From the NCBI RefSeq assembly GCF_051622035.1, contig NC_135357.1, forward strand, positions 19,217,256 to 19,281,255: a stretch of 64,000 nucleotides of DNA. Reading direction: 5' to 3'. The notes below the pieces were generated by a model. That model ran no database searches. It was not told where the DNA came from and was given only the letters and a program-made list of their open reading frames with translations. The position numbers and the translations under genes were made by a program. The stretch comes from Arctopsyche grandis (Eukaryota; Arthropoda; Insecta; Trichoptera; Hydropsychidae). Position 1 is the first letter of the stretch, and each line of letters starts with the position of its first letter. Shown in pieces: positions 16,422 through 27,769 of the stretch.

Positions 16422-18580
16422 TAAAGGCATAATTGTAAAATATAAATTTAATTATACATTGACCGTTGAATAAAATCACAGTTAGACGAGTTAAAATTTA
16501 ACGTTTTTTTCCTAATTGTATACGTCGGGCGGTCCCACACGTACGCGAGTGGCATTAAACGCCGTAAACTTTGTAATATTAAAATTATCTTTTCAAATAA
16601 AGTTCGGTCATTAAAAATTTACGTAAGTTCGGGCGCACAACTTTAACACTGGATAACATTCAGAATTCAAAGACGAAAAGTTAGCCCGCAGTATTCGTAA
16701 AGTTATATAAACTTGAAACATACCCAGGCGGGCCGGGCCCGTTCACTTCACCAAACCCACAAAATTAACGCTCAAAATCGCCAAAACGTTCCCATCCATT
16801 CTGACGAAATTTACAGAAATTAAGGCACGCACAGAATGACGTGTTAATATAAACAAACCGAGCCGTCTCGGATGTCGCAGTGCTACTCAATTGGATCTGT
16901 AAGGTTCAATACGTTTTACTCGATATCAAATTATGCGATGCCGAATCCAATTCAAAATCATACACGTGGTATAAGAAAGTCAAATAGATGTTACAGAGTA
17001 CGCCATGGACAGTGTGGGTCACTGTGAAGTGTGAACGTTGACCAAGCGTGGTATTAAACGTTTTCCTCATTTGTCGTCGCATCGAAATCACACATGTAGT
17101 AAATCCAGCCCCGTTATAAAATACACATGTATATGAGTATGTATGTATGTATGTATATATATATATACCTGACCCGCAAACGCAGGATACGTCGATGCCA
17201 AAATGCAGTTGGAAAAAACTAAAATGGTAATTGCGAGTAACAAAGAGAGAGAGAGAGAGAAAAAATGGTGGGCAAGGTAGGAAGAGCATCAATAGACAAG
17301 TTCCCGAGAAGAAAGTTTTGGGCAATGAGCAGTGAAACGAGGCCACGTCACAGAGTGCGCGCACGTGGTGTGGCGAATGGCGAACGGCCACCCCACCCCA
17401 CCCCACCAACATCACAACAAAGCGCGCCAACGCTAAATCGTACTAGCCCAAACTGACCTCCACTACTATGTATTTAAATTTCAATGATAGCATTCATTGC
17501 ATTACTAGTATATTATTTATTTACTAAAAAAAACCAAAGAATTTCAAACAAGTTTCAATTTAAAATAAATTTTTAATCTTACTCAAATTTATAGTCTTCT
17601 CTTTGGACAACAATCATTTGTTTCGAGTCGACCCCACAATTGTGTGTTACTATTTTTGGAACCTCACCCTAAAATCGGTTTATTATACTAAAAAAGAAAT
17701 TAAACCACAATAAAAATTTGCTAAGATTTCCTCAACAAAACAGTCTTTAGCAAACTTTTTAACAGAAAAAAAAATAGAATTTCATAAAAACAAAAGAATC
17801 TCTCTTCACTCGAAACAAAATTAAAACAAATGAACATCTCAAATCTTAACGTAAAACAAGAGAACGAGTTTTCTTCAATGCAATTAATTAATGGTAAATT
17901 AAATTTGCCAAAGAAATGACATTTAGTACTAACAAAAATGTATTCAAAACAAACATACATACATCTTGTCGATTCGTTCGCTGATAATAATAAAAAAAAC
18001 ACAACGCGCCGAAAACTTCTTATTTATTATTCAAAACAAAATAAGGCACAAAAACACACATTCATACACACACGCGCAATGCACCGTCACAACAACGAGA
18101 TCAGCACGGTTGAGTGATTCTCGAGATTTTAGCGGGAAATTGGGAATCAAAAATACACACGTCGTATGCGAGTACACGTGAAAATGTAAGCGGACACACA
18201 AACGAATCGAGTCTATAAAGGAATAAAAAAAAAAACAACGACCTCTTGAATGAATTTTTACACCCATTCATTTCAGAGTGCACACATACACACACACTTG
18301 CATACACAATATGATAATTGCAATATGCATAGTAAATACAGTTGTGTTGCATTTTTACAAGGTTTTAATTAGTTTATTTTATAATTCATTTTATGTATTG
18401 CATACATAATTTTTCAAACAAACATTTTTTCCATACGTATCATACGTATTGATAAACCAAACCAATATGCATATATTATCGAGACAAGCAAAAAAAGTAA
18501 ATACGATTATGGTAAGAAATAAGATTATACCATCAAATACGCATTATACCAGTCATTCTTGTGTACCGTATTTTCATAAA

Positions 18581-18600
18581 CGGTAAACGATCGTTTACCG
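18581..18600. other. Perfect 20-bp palindrome
   Basis: CGGTAAACGATCGTTTACCG is its own reverse complement. It could be a dimeric protein-binding site or a small cruciform. No function can be assigned from sequence. Confidence 0.9.
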
Positions 18601-19211
18601 CGGCGTCGATTCCTATTATTTTATTTTGCCCAATAGTTTTTTTACATGTAAATGTTTCAATTTGTCTTCGGCAACAATAAAGTAGGCCTCGATTGTCAGT
18701 TCGGCCGTCTAGTTAGAAAAAAGTTATATTTTAAAACAATCTAGTCGCAGTGTTCATTTCGATATTTCAATATTAGGAAGCGGAAATATATTTATATTTA
18801 TTTGTGTATAAAAACATGCCACTTTCAATCGGTGCAGTGACCATATATCCACGCACTTTGGCCAAACTCTATTACGAAATTTAACATGGACTATAAACTG
18901 TTCATTTATTTCGAAATTTTTTCATCGCCAGCGGGGGAGGGCAGGGTGGGGGTATTACGGTATATACATACGTCACGATTTCAAAAAATGTCTTTGGATT
19001 TTCGATCTGGCACACGATTCGTACAATTAAATTGCATTTACACGCACAGCAAACTTTCCGTAAATTTGGAGATCTCACACGAGACGCGCGTACACACTCG
19101 CACGTATGAAATCAACAATCGGCCGCGTCGTAGCCATGGCCGAACGGTCGACACTTACGACTGTCAACTCGAATTGATCGTTCAGATTAATTACTTTTCC
19201 CGATACATCGC

Positions 19212-19254
<43 letters not shown>

Positions 19255-19299
19255 GAGAGGCGTGCACGGAAATCATGGCAATTGAGGCGAACGGCGCGA

Positions 19300-20080
19300 T
19301 GACAGGGTTTTGAGGTTAGGGGCGCGAGAAAGAGGGGGGCGGGCGCGAGGGGCGGCGTCCTTCAAGGTCACGCACTGGAGTGTCCGGTGTTCAGCGGAAG
19401 CGACTCGCTCGGAGATGACTTTTGGGCGCCCGCCCCACCCATTGTTTGGCGGATGCGTCGAATGTCGAACGTCCAATTGATGCGCTCTCGTCCACCGTTG
19501 CACGATTCTAGAAGCGCGCAACGGACTCCTGGGATGCGGGCCGGAGCCAGGGCCGGGGCTGGGGCTGGGGCTGGGGCTGGGGCACGGTCGGGGTGTGGGG
19601 CAGGGGCAGGGGCAGGGGCAGGGGCGGGGGCGGGGGCGAACTCACCTGTCGACGTGCGGCGCGGAAGAGGCGAGGGGCGGCGGGCGGCGGGCGGCGGGCG
19701 GCGGGGCGACGAGGAGTCGAGCCGGCAGCCGTCGCGGGGGCGACGATAGGCCGACGCGGTTGCGGTTGCGGTTGCGGTCGCAAGTCGTGGGACTTCGGCC
19801 GATGGCGGGCTGCGAACGGCGAACGGCGAACGGCAAACGACGAACGGCAAACGACGAACGGCAAACGACGAACGGCTGGCGAGTGGCGGGTTGCGGGTGA
19901 CGGGTGGCGGGTGCCGACTAGCGGCTGACGGCGAGCGACGAACGGCGAACGACGAACGAAGATCGTCAAACGAGAAACGGCGAGCGGACGCGGTCGGCAG
20001 CGCGTGCGGCGGCGCTCGGCGGCATCCAAGATGGCGGGTCGTGGGACGCGGCCACCCCTGCACTCAACACTTCGTGGCAC
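19300..20080 (-). promoter_or_regulatory. CtBP: GC-rich CpG-dense island: likely CtBP promoter and non-coding first exon
   Basis: A sharp GC-rich block in AT-rich surroundings. On the minus strand it holds a near-ideal splice donor, CGACAG followed by GTGAGT, with the exon ending at 19646. The next suitable acceptor downstream is at 6980 in the CtBP leader, so this is the best candidate for the CtBP first exon. CAAGATGGCGGG at about 20028 resembles a YY1-type promoter motif, on the plus strand. Long open frames here on both strands are Arg/Pro/Gly low complexity caused by the base composition. Confidence 0.55.
19553..19637 (+). repeat. G-rich tandem repeat with quadruplex potential
   Basis: Repeated GGGGCT and GGGGCA hexamers followed by GGGGGC repeats put at least ten G4 runs on the plus strand. 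This is the template strand of the presumed CtBP first exon. Further GGCGGGC repeats and GAACGGC/AAACGAC repeats follow to 19960. Confidence 0.85.
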
Positions 20081-20488
20081 AGCCATGACCGCTCTCGACT
20101 CTTTTTTATGAACAAATTTGCCGATTTGCTGTGACAGCATTTTTAAAAAATCCGTAAATCTACATTTATTACAGCGTTATGAAAAATCGATGTTAAATTA
20201 TTATCAAAAGTTGGCACAAACTATGAGAGAAACTTATATTTATAGCGAGTCAGCAATATTTTTAGCACCATACATATGTATATAAAACTTGAATATTCTC
20301 AATTCTAAATCGAATTTTAATATTTTAATATACTCGAATGTTCCTGCTTCACTTAGAGCTGTTATATTGTCTTGAATTTATGCGATCTACATCTTGATAT
20401 TGTAAGTTTTCCATATATGGAAATATAATAAACATTGTCCGCACATCCCAAGCCACACCCCTGGGCTAACATGTTTGAGTCGGGTCTA
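20081..20488. other. Intergenic, nothing recognised
   Basis: AT-rich sequence between the presumed CtBP promoter and the first MITE of the 20.5-23.9 kb repeat cluster. No gene or element seen. Confidence 0.4.
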
Positions 20489-20687
20489 CGTGACGAGCCA
20501 GAATGTTAAATTACAGAAAACACAAATATTGGAAGGCAAAGATCGAAAATCGAAAGATCTTAAGTCGAAAGATAAAAAAAAGGTGCATGGTAAACAGTAA
20601 ATACTCACTTAATTTGCGCGAGCAGGATACAACAGGAACAAGAGGAACAGGCTTTTCAACATTAATTTAACATTCTGGCTCGTCACG
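20489..20687. mobile_element. MITE-like element, 199 bp
   Basis: Terminal inverted repeat of 25 bp: the left end reads CGTGACGAGCCAGAATGTTA and the right end is its inverted copy, extending to TAAATTA. The interior contains CTTAATTTGCGCGAGCAGGA and following bases, which match the core of the foldback element at 51316-51476, so the two share a module. No clear target duplication. Confidence 0.6.
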
Positions 20688-20792
20688 GAGACCGGTTTGA
20701 ATCCCCCCCCCCCCCCCTCCCTAACCCCAAAACAGTTTCAAAATTGAAATTAAAAATTAGTTCATCAATATTTTTCACAATACACAATGTGA

Positions 20793-20914
20793 CCGTAGAC
20801 ACCAATAATATTACTTACGATATTTTCCATATCCAATTCCTAAATAGCAACCACAGGTTGCAATATGGGAACCGGATATGGAAAATATTGAAGTAACATT
20901 GTTGTTGTCGACGG
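20793..20914. mobile_element. Foldback MITE, about 122 bp
   Basis: Two inverted arms of about 48 bp share GATATTTTCCATATCC-like cores and CCGT ends, with about 80% match by eye. The loop holds CTAAATAGCAACC. No family assigned. Confidence 0.55.
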
Positions 20915-20999
20915 CTCCATCATGGAGTAATAAGATTAAGGATCATCTGATAAGTGATAACATATATTTTCACAAGTTTCAAATAGAAGTCATGGTGTA

Positions 21000-21370
21000 A
21001 AGATAATAACTAAGTTATCAATAGGGCCACCGAGAAGAATCCGGGCCCTGGGGAAAAAATCCTAGCCCTATAACAAACTAAAAAAAAAGATTTTACAGAT
21101 ATATATTTTAATATGCGAAAAATCTATCAGAACTCTAAGAAAACTCTTAGAACGGTCCCTGGAACTTTACCCCAGCTCCCCTGCCCCCCTCTCTCATCGA
21201 GAAGTTACTACTTGAACATAACTACGGAGTAAAAAGACAAAAGACACTTCTTAATTTCGCAACAAATTAAAAATATATATATTTCGGTAATGGGCCCCCT
21301 CATAGCCCGGGCCCCCAGGCTAGAGCCATGGCTGTCCCCCCGATGCCCAGGCCATCATAATTAATGAATA
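21000..21370. repeat. Probable decayed repeat with GGGCCC-rich ends
   Basis: AGGGCCACCGAGAAGAATCC at the left and a GGGCCCCCAGGCTAGAGCC segment at the right resemble degenerate inverted ends of a hAT-type element. No target duplication or transposase could be recognised. Confidence 0.3.
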
Positions 21371-21448
21371 TTATCTGAAAAAAAAATCGGTGTGATTGAA
21401 ACACAATTATTTTTTTTTAAAAACCTATCGATAACTTTATGTATGGTC

Positions 21449-21655
21449 GGTTTGGTAAACGGATTATTCCGCAAAAAGCGATCTCGCTTACGTCAGTAAA
21501 ATCTCGATCACGGAACATATGACACTCGAGTTTTCGTTAGTACAATAATTTGCGTGATTGGTGGAGTTTTTGGGTGCCAGATGTTCCGTGGTTGAGTTTT
21601 TAGTGACGTGCGCGATATCGCTTTTTGCGGAATAATCACCGAACCGATCGATTTT
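21449..21655. mobile_element. Foldback MITE, 207 bp
   Basis: Arms of about 65 bp begin GGTTTGGTAAACGGATTATT (left) and GGTTCGGTGATTATTCCGCA (right, inward). They contain CGCAAAAAGCGAT and ACGGAACAT. The terminal motif GGT(T/A)..CGG..TA matches the element at 35567, so these are probably one family. Confidence 0.65.
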
Positions 21656-22674
21656 AATCTGATTGAGTAAACTTTATCAATTTTGGGACGTTGATATTAT
21701 TATTAATGTGATATAATCAGTTTATAATGCGCTTATTGATTTAATAATTTCATAAACTGGAATGAGTATTAAAAAGGTAACCCTTTCGATGATTCTATTA
21801 CGCTTGCATTCGGTGACAATAATCGATAAAACTTTTCAAAATATGCGCTTATAAGTAGATGTCGTGTACATATTTAATAATATTCTTGAAAACTTGGTTT
21901 TCGAAATTCAAAAACTTCCCCAAACCAAACAATGCGTTTTAGGGGAAATCAGCACAATCGTTGACCATTCAATAATCAATCATTATTTGAATTAAAATAA
22001 TACATTAAAACCAATCGATGGCAAATAAATATATTGGTGTGAGCATCGCAGATGAACATCACTAAGAAGATAAAAGACACCCAAGAATTTAACAAGATGC
22101 TAAAATAGCTCCTATGTTTCCGTATAACCGAATTCATTATGTTTTTCTATTTACTGTCAAAATATTCTTTAAAAATTCTAAACAAGACACGTCAGTCAAT
22201 ATCGCAATTTGTTTATCGCAATTTACATGTCGTCTTATTAACATACATAGTTATAAATCCTAGTACAAAATTATAAATCATAGTTACATAGTTATAAATC
22301 CTAGCGCGAAAGAGACAGAGCGTCTTTTAAGTATTAAATGCAGATTGACAGCATGCTATACACCTATTCAACGACAAGCGCATTTGTTCGCGCCAACTCT
22401 CGGTAATAGACCCACATATAACCAGGCGCGGCTCGTGCATAGGAACTGCGGCGCTGCAGCACCCCCAGAAAAAATACAAAAAATCACATTTGTATAAAAT
22501 TTACAACTTGTGAATATAATTTAAATAAGAGTGATTAGATTGTAGGCGGGGTAGCGATGTGTTGACCATATCCCAGCCTAACGAAACACTGTTGTGCTTG
22601 TTTTATAAAGTTTTATTGTTTGCCTATGGTTGTACAAAGGTATTATATTTGTGGGCAAAAGTATGTCGTTCAGC

Positions 22675-22820
22675 GGTCTCTGGATATGGTAGAGTGTCGC
22701 TGGCTCGGCATTCAGCTATGTTCAGAAGGTGTCTGGATGCGGCAGTGTGTTGCTGGCTCGTCGTTCGGCTATGTTCGGAAGGTCTCTGGATACGGCAGTG
22801 TGTTGCTGGCTCGTCCGGCT
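22675..22820. repeat. 53-bp tandem repeat, about 2.7 copies
   Basis: Copies start at 22675, 22728 and 22781 with GGT(C/G)TCTGGAT(A/G) and GTGT(C/T)GCTGGCTCG cores. Lies inside the solo LTR. Confidence 0.8.
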
Positions 22821-23120
22821 GGTTGATCTTCCAAGTCCGCGTAGTGTAGTGGTGGCAGGTCAGGAGCTGGATGTCGACTGGTCTGCTGCTGTGTGTCGAC
22901 GCTTGCTGCTGTGGGTCGACTGGCGTTGTTTGGGTTGTACCTCCTTTTATAGTGTTTCTGGAATCACCTGATCGATGGTGGTGGTTGTTGATGCGTAAGC
23001 GAGGAATTTGCTTTTGTCGATGGGGTGGACTTTTCTGGAACGATTGGCGCCGTTCCACTCGATGTAGTTTAATGGTGGCGGCGTGTTTCGACCGTTTTGG
23101 TTCTGCTCGACTGGTAGGGG

Positions 23121-23342
23121 CGTTCCGCTTGAGTTTAATATAATGGCTGCAGGTGTGCGTCGTCTGGGTTTCGTTCCGCTCGAGTGTGAAGGGTGGATCA
23201 TTCTCGAAGGATTTGGCACCGTTCCGCTTGAGTTGGATTTGGCACCGTTCCGCCTGAGTTTAATATAATGGCTGCAGGTGTGCGTCGTCTGGGTTTCGTT
23301 CCGCTCGAGTGTGAAGGGTGGATCATTCTCGAAGGATTTGGC
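23121..23342. repeat. 97-bp direct repeat, period 125 bp
   Basis: 23121-23217 and 23246-23342 are nearly identical (about one difference). They contain GGCTGCAGGTGTGCGTCGTC. Inside the solo LTR, in what would be its U3 part. Confidence 0.85.
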
Positions 23343-23461
23343 GATTGATTCCAAGAAGTGCACGGGTTGTTTACGTGTGTGAGTTCTGCAAGGAATGTGG
23401 TTTGTTGTTGTGGAATATTCTCGAATGTTTCGATGACGATGACGATGACGAGATTCCTACA

Positions 23462-23740
23462 AGATATTTGACATAATCATTATTAATGAGTATTCTAAGC
23501 CCGCTTTAAAGGTCACGGAATTTGACCCTTAAAGCCCTCAACATGAGGCCACCACCCCCCCCGACGAATACAGTCCAAGGGACCCTTTCGTCGGAGAACG
23601 AGACGGTTGTTCATGAATATCGCACAAGAACAACCGCACATCACTGTTCTAATAAAAAAAACCACACTGTACATAATCAAGTACAAAATTAACAACAACG
23701 CATGAACACATTAATTAATGAGTATGTCAAATATATCTAA
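23462..23740. repeat. Segment bounded by inverted and direct short repeats
   Basis: AGATATTTGACATA at 23462 is mirrored by TATGTCAAATATATCT near 23724-23739, and ATTAATGAGTAT occurs as a direct repeat just inside both ends (about 23483 and 23712). This may be a separate small insertion of about 230 bp within the hAT element. Unclassified. Confidence 0.35.
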
Positions 23741-24239
23741 ATACAAGTTTTAAATGCAAATTTTGTAATTTTTCTGGGGGTGCTGCAGCGCCGCAGTTCC
23801 TATGCACGAGCCGCGCCTGCCTATAACTATCTAAATCCAAAATTACATTTTTCAGTAGATTATATTAAAAACTTTTTTACCATCCTTATATCATTTTTAC
23901 CGCACTTTTTGGCCTTATTTACCGGATAAGTTTTTAAAATTACACATATGGATGGTTTTAAAATATACAATTCTAAAATATTGTTTTTGATTGAAAATTC
24001 ACAAGTTTACAAGTTAAGATAACAACATTATTAACTCAAATAATACAACAACACCAATATTATCATGAGAACAAAAGATAAGCATACAATACTCTCAGTA
24101 ATGTAAGATTCTTATATGTCGACAATATAATTCAAGTGACCAACAACTATATACTGTCCAATAAATGTACATTCTTCTGTTATCTCGTTAAATTGAATGT
24201 AAAAGACGGCACATGGAATACAAAGAACGAGAAACTGAA

Positions 24240-24483
24240 TATCGAAAAGTGAGTGGTCGTAAATAAGAGAACGGCGACCAAGCTGAATAGTAGCGACGAC
24301 ATCTGGTCGTTGGTCAGCGATCGCTGGTCACTATTCACTGGTCAGCTGGTGGAGTCGTTTGTTTTGTTTGCGTTCAAGTTGAACCGCAACCGTAGCCGAG
24401 CCTTCGCCCCTCGCCCCTCGCCCCTCGCCCTCCACCCCCTTCTTCGTAATTTCCGTGTGCGCTCTTTGACTATCCGCGCTGTC
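24240..24483 (+). promoter_or_regulatory. MAEA promoter/5'UTR region
   Basis: A less AT-rich stretch just before the MAEA start codon with GGTCAGCGATCGCTGGTCA palindromic sequence near 24312 and a CGCCCCTCG triplicate near 24409-24429. No TATA box is evident; the transcription start cannot be fixed. Confidence 0.45.
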
Positions 24484-27400
24484 ATGAATGACATCAAATC
24501 GCTGGAGCACCCCACGCTCAAGGTGCGTTTCATTGACATTTCCATACTCGTCATTCGATGTCCTACTGTCAATGTCCATTTAATCTTTTGTTCTCTCCAA
24601 TCGCAGGTGCCCTATGAGATTTTCAATAAAAAATACAGACAGGCTCAGAAAACGCTAGACAGCGAAGTACGACAGGTGCAAAATGTAGTCAACGAAATTG
24701 AAAGCGGTCTGAATAAAGAGAATGTCCCTGCTGAAGAGATCACTCGTTTGCTTGGCGGAATGGTATACCTTTGCTATATACTTCGATTGATATAATGTAC
24801 CTTGTCTATTTTTTTATTCGTTTTTAGTCTCTAATCAACCAACCGAAGTAACCATAGTAATGACTGTGTTGACTGTACTGTAATTTTGGGCGGTTTGTCG
24901 CCATAAAAACTACCTTCAATTAAATTGTTAAAAATATCCCGAGGAGTGACCAAATTTCTTGTATTTGACAGATTTTTTACATTAGCTTTTATACAGTACC
25001 TGTTGCATGCTCTGTTTTAGTTGTGGTCGTCTGGTGGTTCATTAAAAACTTATGGTGATACTGAAATTTCTATTATCATCATATGATATCTAAAGATTCG
25101 CTTTAAGATGTCATTGAAACTATTTTTATTGAATGGTATGCAAACATTCGAAGCTATGTTTGAAATCAACAAGGAAAGATTTATAAGTTTTAGTAAACTG
25201 GTATCATTGATAAAAATGTACTTCTAACCTCAAGGGAATTGTGCTAATGTGGATTTAGCGGTGTGAATTTAGTTAAATCAACAAACAGGCTAATTTTTTT
25301 CTGGCCATTTCGTTTCGGCAAGATTAGTCAAATTCTAGCAACATGTACTTAGCTAAATAGGAATGAAAGAAATGTCTGTTTGTAACTCTCCTTTTCTTTT
25401 AACCAAATCCATGTTTTTCTTGAGTGTTTGTAAGACTTTTAGGATTTATAAAATTTTGAATGTGAACTAATTGTGTATTTGTATTAATCATTTTTGCGTT
25501 GAGCATTCAAATTTCATATCTATCATACATGAGATTAATTTTTGAAACACATTAAAACCTTTTTTCTTCTAAAAGATTTTGGTATTAAGATGCTTATTCT
25601 TCCCATAAGTACCTCATCCAAAATTTATGCCTTATTTTCTTTTCTTTGAAAAGCATTGCTTACTATTCACTTTGCTATTATTATTGTAGTCTTCTCAATT
25701 TACTACAGTCTAAATTCAGTACCATTGACATATTTTTGACTATTTTCGAAATAATAAATATAATATTTGGAAATTTAGCATTTAAAACTTATTAATATAC
25801 TTAATAATTAGGTTGAACGGTTGCAAACAATGAAACGCAAAGCATCAGAAGCCGTACATGAAGAGTTGAGAGCTGGGTGTGTTTGTAAACGAAGACTGGA
25901 ACATTTAAAAGAACACGCAGAAGCCGCAGCAGACGCAAATACTCTACCAGTAATTATTCTATTATATTTATTATAAAATATATACAAATTGTATTTATCA
26001 TATAAGTATATTATTACTAGGCTTCTCTAAATCAATGGCGGAAAATACGACTCGATAGAATGCTTATAGAATATTTGTTACGTCATGGCTATTACAAATG
26101 TGCTAATGAACTTGCCGACAAAACCAGCCTTAGGGATCTCACCAATGTTGGTAGGTATAAAAAATATTTTAATTGTCATTGAAAGTATCTGTATACATAC
26201 TATATGTTTGATTACATTGTAGATATATTTATGGTGGCACGTGAGGTGGAACAAGATCTTTTCAACCGTGACACAGGTCGTTGTTTGCAGTGGTGTGCCG
26301 ACAACAAATCTAAGCTTCGCAAATTGAAATCCAGCATGGAATTTAAACTCAGAGTTCAAGTATGTTGAAAATAAGTTGGAATGAATGGTCTACATATCAT
26401 ATGCTTATATAAACTCTTCCCGAAGTGTGTACAAATATGGCTGGTTTTTTTTATACAAAAAACATTCTATATGATAGGATTATAAATATTTACATTGTGT
26501 TATAGAATAGGTAAATTACAGAATTTGGTATTTGGATCAATATTAAATGCAAATACCAAAATCACCCAATCTACTCATCGACTTATCTATCTCTTTTTTT
26601 TACATTCTTATTCTGCGATAAAAATGAACATTTATATACTTGGAAATATGAAAATCCTTTATTTTTACTGTAAAAACTATAGTATTTGTTTTGCACGTGA
26701 TAAGTGAGCTTTGAGCTTTGACTTAGTTCCGAGTATATGTAGTTGATAAAAAATACCATTTTCAATTCCGAGGATGAATTTCAATTATAGATAGTGTAAA
26801 AAGTTGATTTCGTTAATATCTGGCCACAATGTCATATTGGGGTAACCTGTGAAGTCACTGTGGTATATGTGTATTAAAAATAAAATAAAATATGTACATA
26901 TATTCATATAAATTAATATGTGTGTATATTTTAAATTCTGTTCTAGGATTATGTAGAGTTAGTACGGGAAGATAAAGGAGTGGAAGCTGTTAAATATGCA
27001 AAAAAATATTTTGCAGCATATGAAGACGGACAATTGTTGGAGATTCAACAATGTATGGGAATGTTAGCATTTCCTTCAGATACAGGTATATTGTAGAATA
27101 AAATTCATTTATAAACAAATGGAAGAATATAACTGTTACTAAGTTTACATTACAATTGTTTAGAAGTACAGCCGTATAAGGCCTTATTTGACGAAGGACG
27201 ATGGCAAACTTTAGTGCAGCAATTTCGACAAGAAAATTATCGTTTGTTGCAACTTCCTTCACAGACCGTGTTCAGCGTTGCTTTGCAGGCTGGTCTATCG
27301 GCGTTGAAAACTCCATATCCTTTTTATATATGTTTATACTTGTCAATATATTATAATATTATCAAATGCAATCATTTAGCCTTAACTCAATTTAATATAA

Positions 27401-27769
27401 TCAGTGTTATTCAGTTGGAAGTCGTGTAGCATCTTGTCCCGTATGCTGTGAACCCTTAAATTCATTGGCAGCGTGTTTGCCTCACGCGCATTGCAGTCAA
27501 TCTCGTCTTGTTTGTCGCATATCAGGTGACCCATTGAACGAAAATAATCATCCAATGATGTTGCCTAATGGTCATGTCTATGGAGAAAAGGTAAAAAATA
27601 AAATAAGATATAGAAATATTGTAAAATGAATTTGACAACATATATGTAAGATTTTTGTATTGTTTTGCAGGCTTTAAAAGAAATGATGCGAGAACAAGGG
27701 GCAATTACATGTCCGAAGACAAAAGCAGTATTCAGTATGAAAGAGGTTGAAAAAGTGTTTGTTATGTAG
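24484..27769 (+). CDS. MAEA: MAEA / Fyv10 homologue, CTLH-complex E3 ubiquitin ligase subunit, nine exons
   Basis: Catalytic RING-like subunit of the CTLH/GID ubiquitin ligase. Exons: 24484-24522, 24607-24762, 25812-25949, 26021-26150, 26223-26359, 26947-27085, 27164-27314, 27401-27590 and 27671-27769, summing to 1179 nt (392 aa, close to the human length of 396). The start [17 protein letters not shown] is followed by a coiled-coil region, a LisH segment ([19 protein letters not shown]), a CTLH/CRA region ([20 protein letters not shown]) and the C-terminal Gid-type RING (CPVCCEPLN...[13 protein letters not shown]...[10 protein letters not shown]...CPKTKAVF), ending in VEKVFVM. The exon 7-8 junction lacks usable GT/AG sites at the conserved position and looks U12-type. 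Second ATGs exist upstream, but this start matches family N-termini. Confidence 0.95.
27315..27400 (+). other. Candidate U12-type (minor spliceosome) intron of MAEA, 86 bp
   Basis: The 5' end reads ATATCCTTTT, the U12 AT-AC donor consensus, and CCTTAAC at 27380-27386 matches the U12 branch site 15-16 bases before the exon. Joining 27314 to 27401 keeps frame and restores KTPQCY, conserved in vertebrate MAEA. The intron would end in AA, a rare terminus. A GT-AG alternative (27332-27414) also keeps frame but would give [11 protein letters not shown] instead. Confidence 0.6.

Larger units (their letters stand above)
6980..19640 (-). other. Large CtBP first intron, no coding exons seen
   Basis: About 12.7 kb between the 5'UTR acceptor at 6980 and the GC-rich first exon. 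I find no protein-like exon on either strand. Less AT-rich patches near 8.7-9.3 kb, 10.7-11.1 kb, 12.6-13.0 kb and 17.2-17.45 kb could hold alternative promoters or enhancers; near 12.83 kb the minus strand reads GTTCAG followed by GTAAAA, a possible donor. MITEs, a dispersed repeat and microsatellites inside are listed separately. Confidence 0.5.
22541..23461 (-). mobile_element. Solo LTR (921 bp) of an LTR retrotransposon, inside the hAT element
   Basis: Ends TGTAG...CTACA, flanked by the 4-bp duplication AGAT on both sides, which suits Ty3/Gypsy-type integration. In minus orientation a TATA-like CTATAAAAGG lies near 22950 and an AATAAA near 22610, in the right order for promoter and polyadenylation signals of an LTR. 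No internal gag or pol region; only the terminal repeat remains. Younger than the host hAT element because it interrupts it. Confidence 0.7.
22423..23819. mobile_element. Non-autonomous hAT element carrying a solo LTR
   Basis: Long terminal inverted repeats starting CAGGCGCGGCTCGTGCATAG and ending in the inverted copy. The flanking octamers CATATAAC and CCTATAAC match at 7 of 8 bases, the 8-bp duplication typical of hAT. Without the LTR insertion the element would be about 470 bp. No hAT transposase frame is present. Confidence 0.8.

Noticed and set aside
16906-17430. 174-aa minus-strand frame in the CtBP intron
   Set aside because: Cys/His/Phe-rich translation across simple repeats (TATG, GA runs); no domain or splice support.
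19368-20140. Long overlapping open frames on both strands in the GC-rich island
   Set aside because: Arg/Pro/Ala/Gly low complexity produced by hexamer and CGAACGGC repeats; no domain, and the donor at 19645 fits a non-coding exon.
20692-20720. GGTTTGAATCCCC, like a tRNA T-loop
   Set aside because: No matching D-arm, anticodon arm or acceptor stem around it; followed by a C-run.
22624-23058. Minus-strand 144-aa frame in the 22.5-23.5 kb region
   Set aside because: Lies within a solo LTR and reflects its tandem repeats; no domain.
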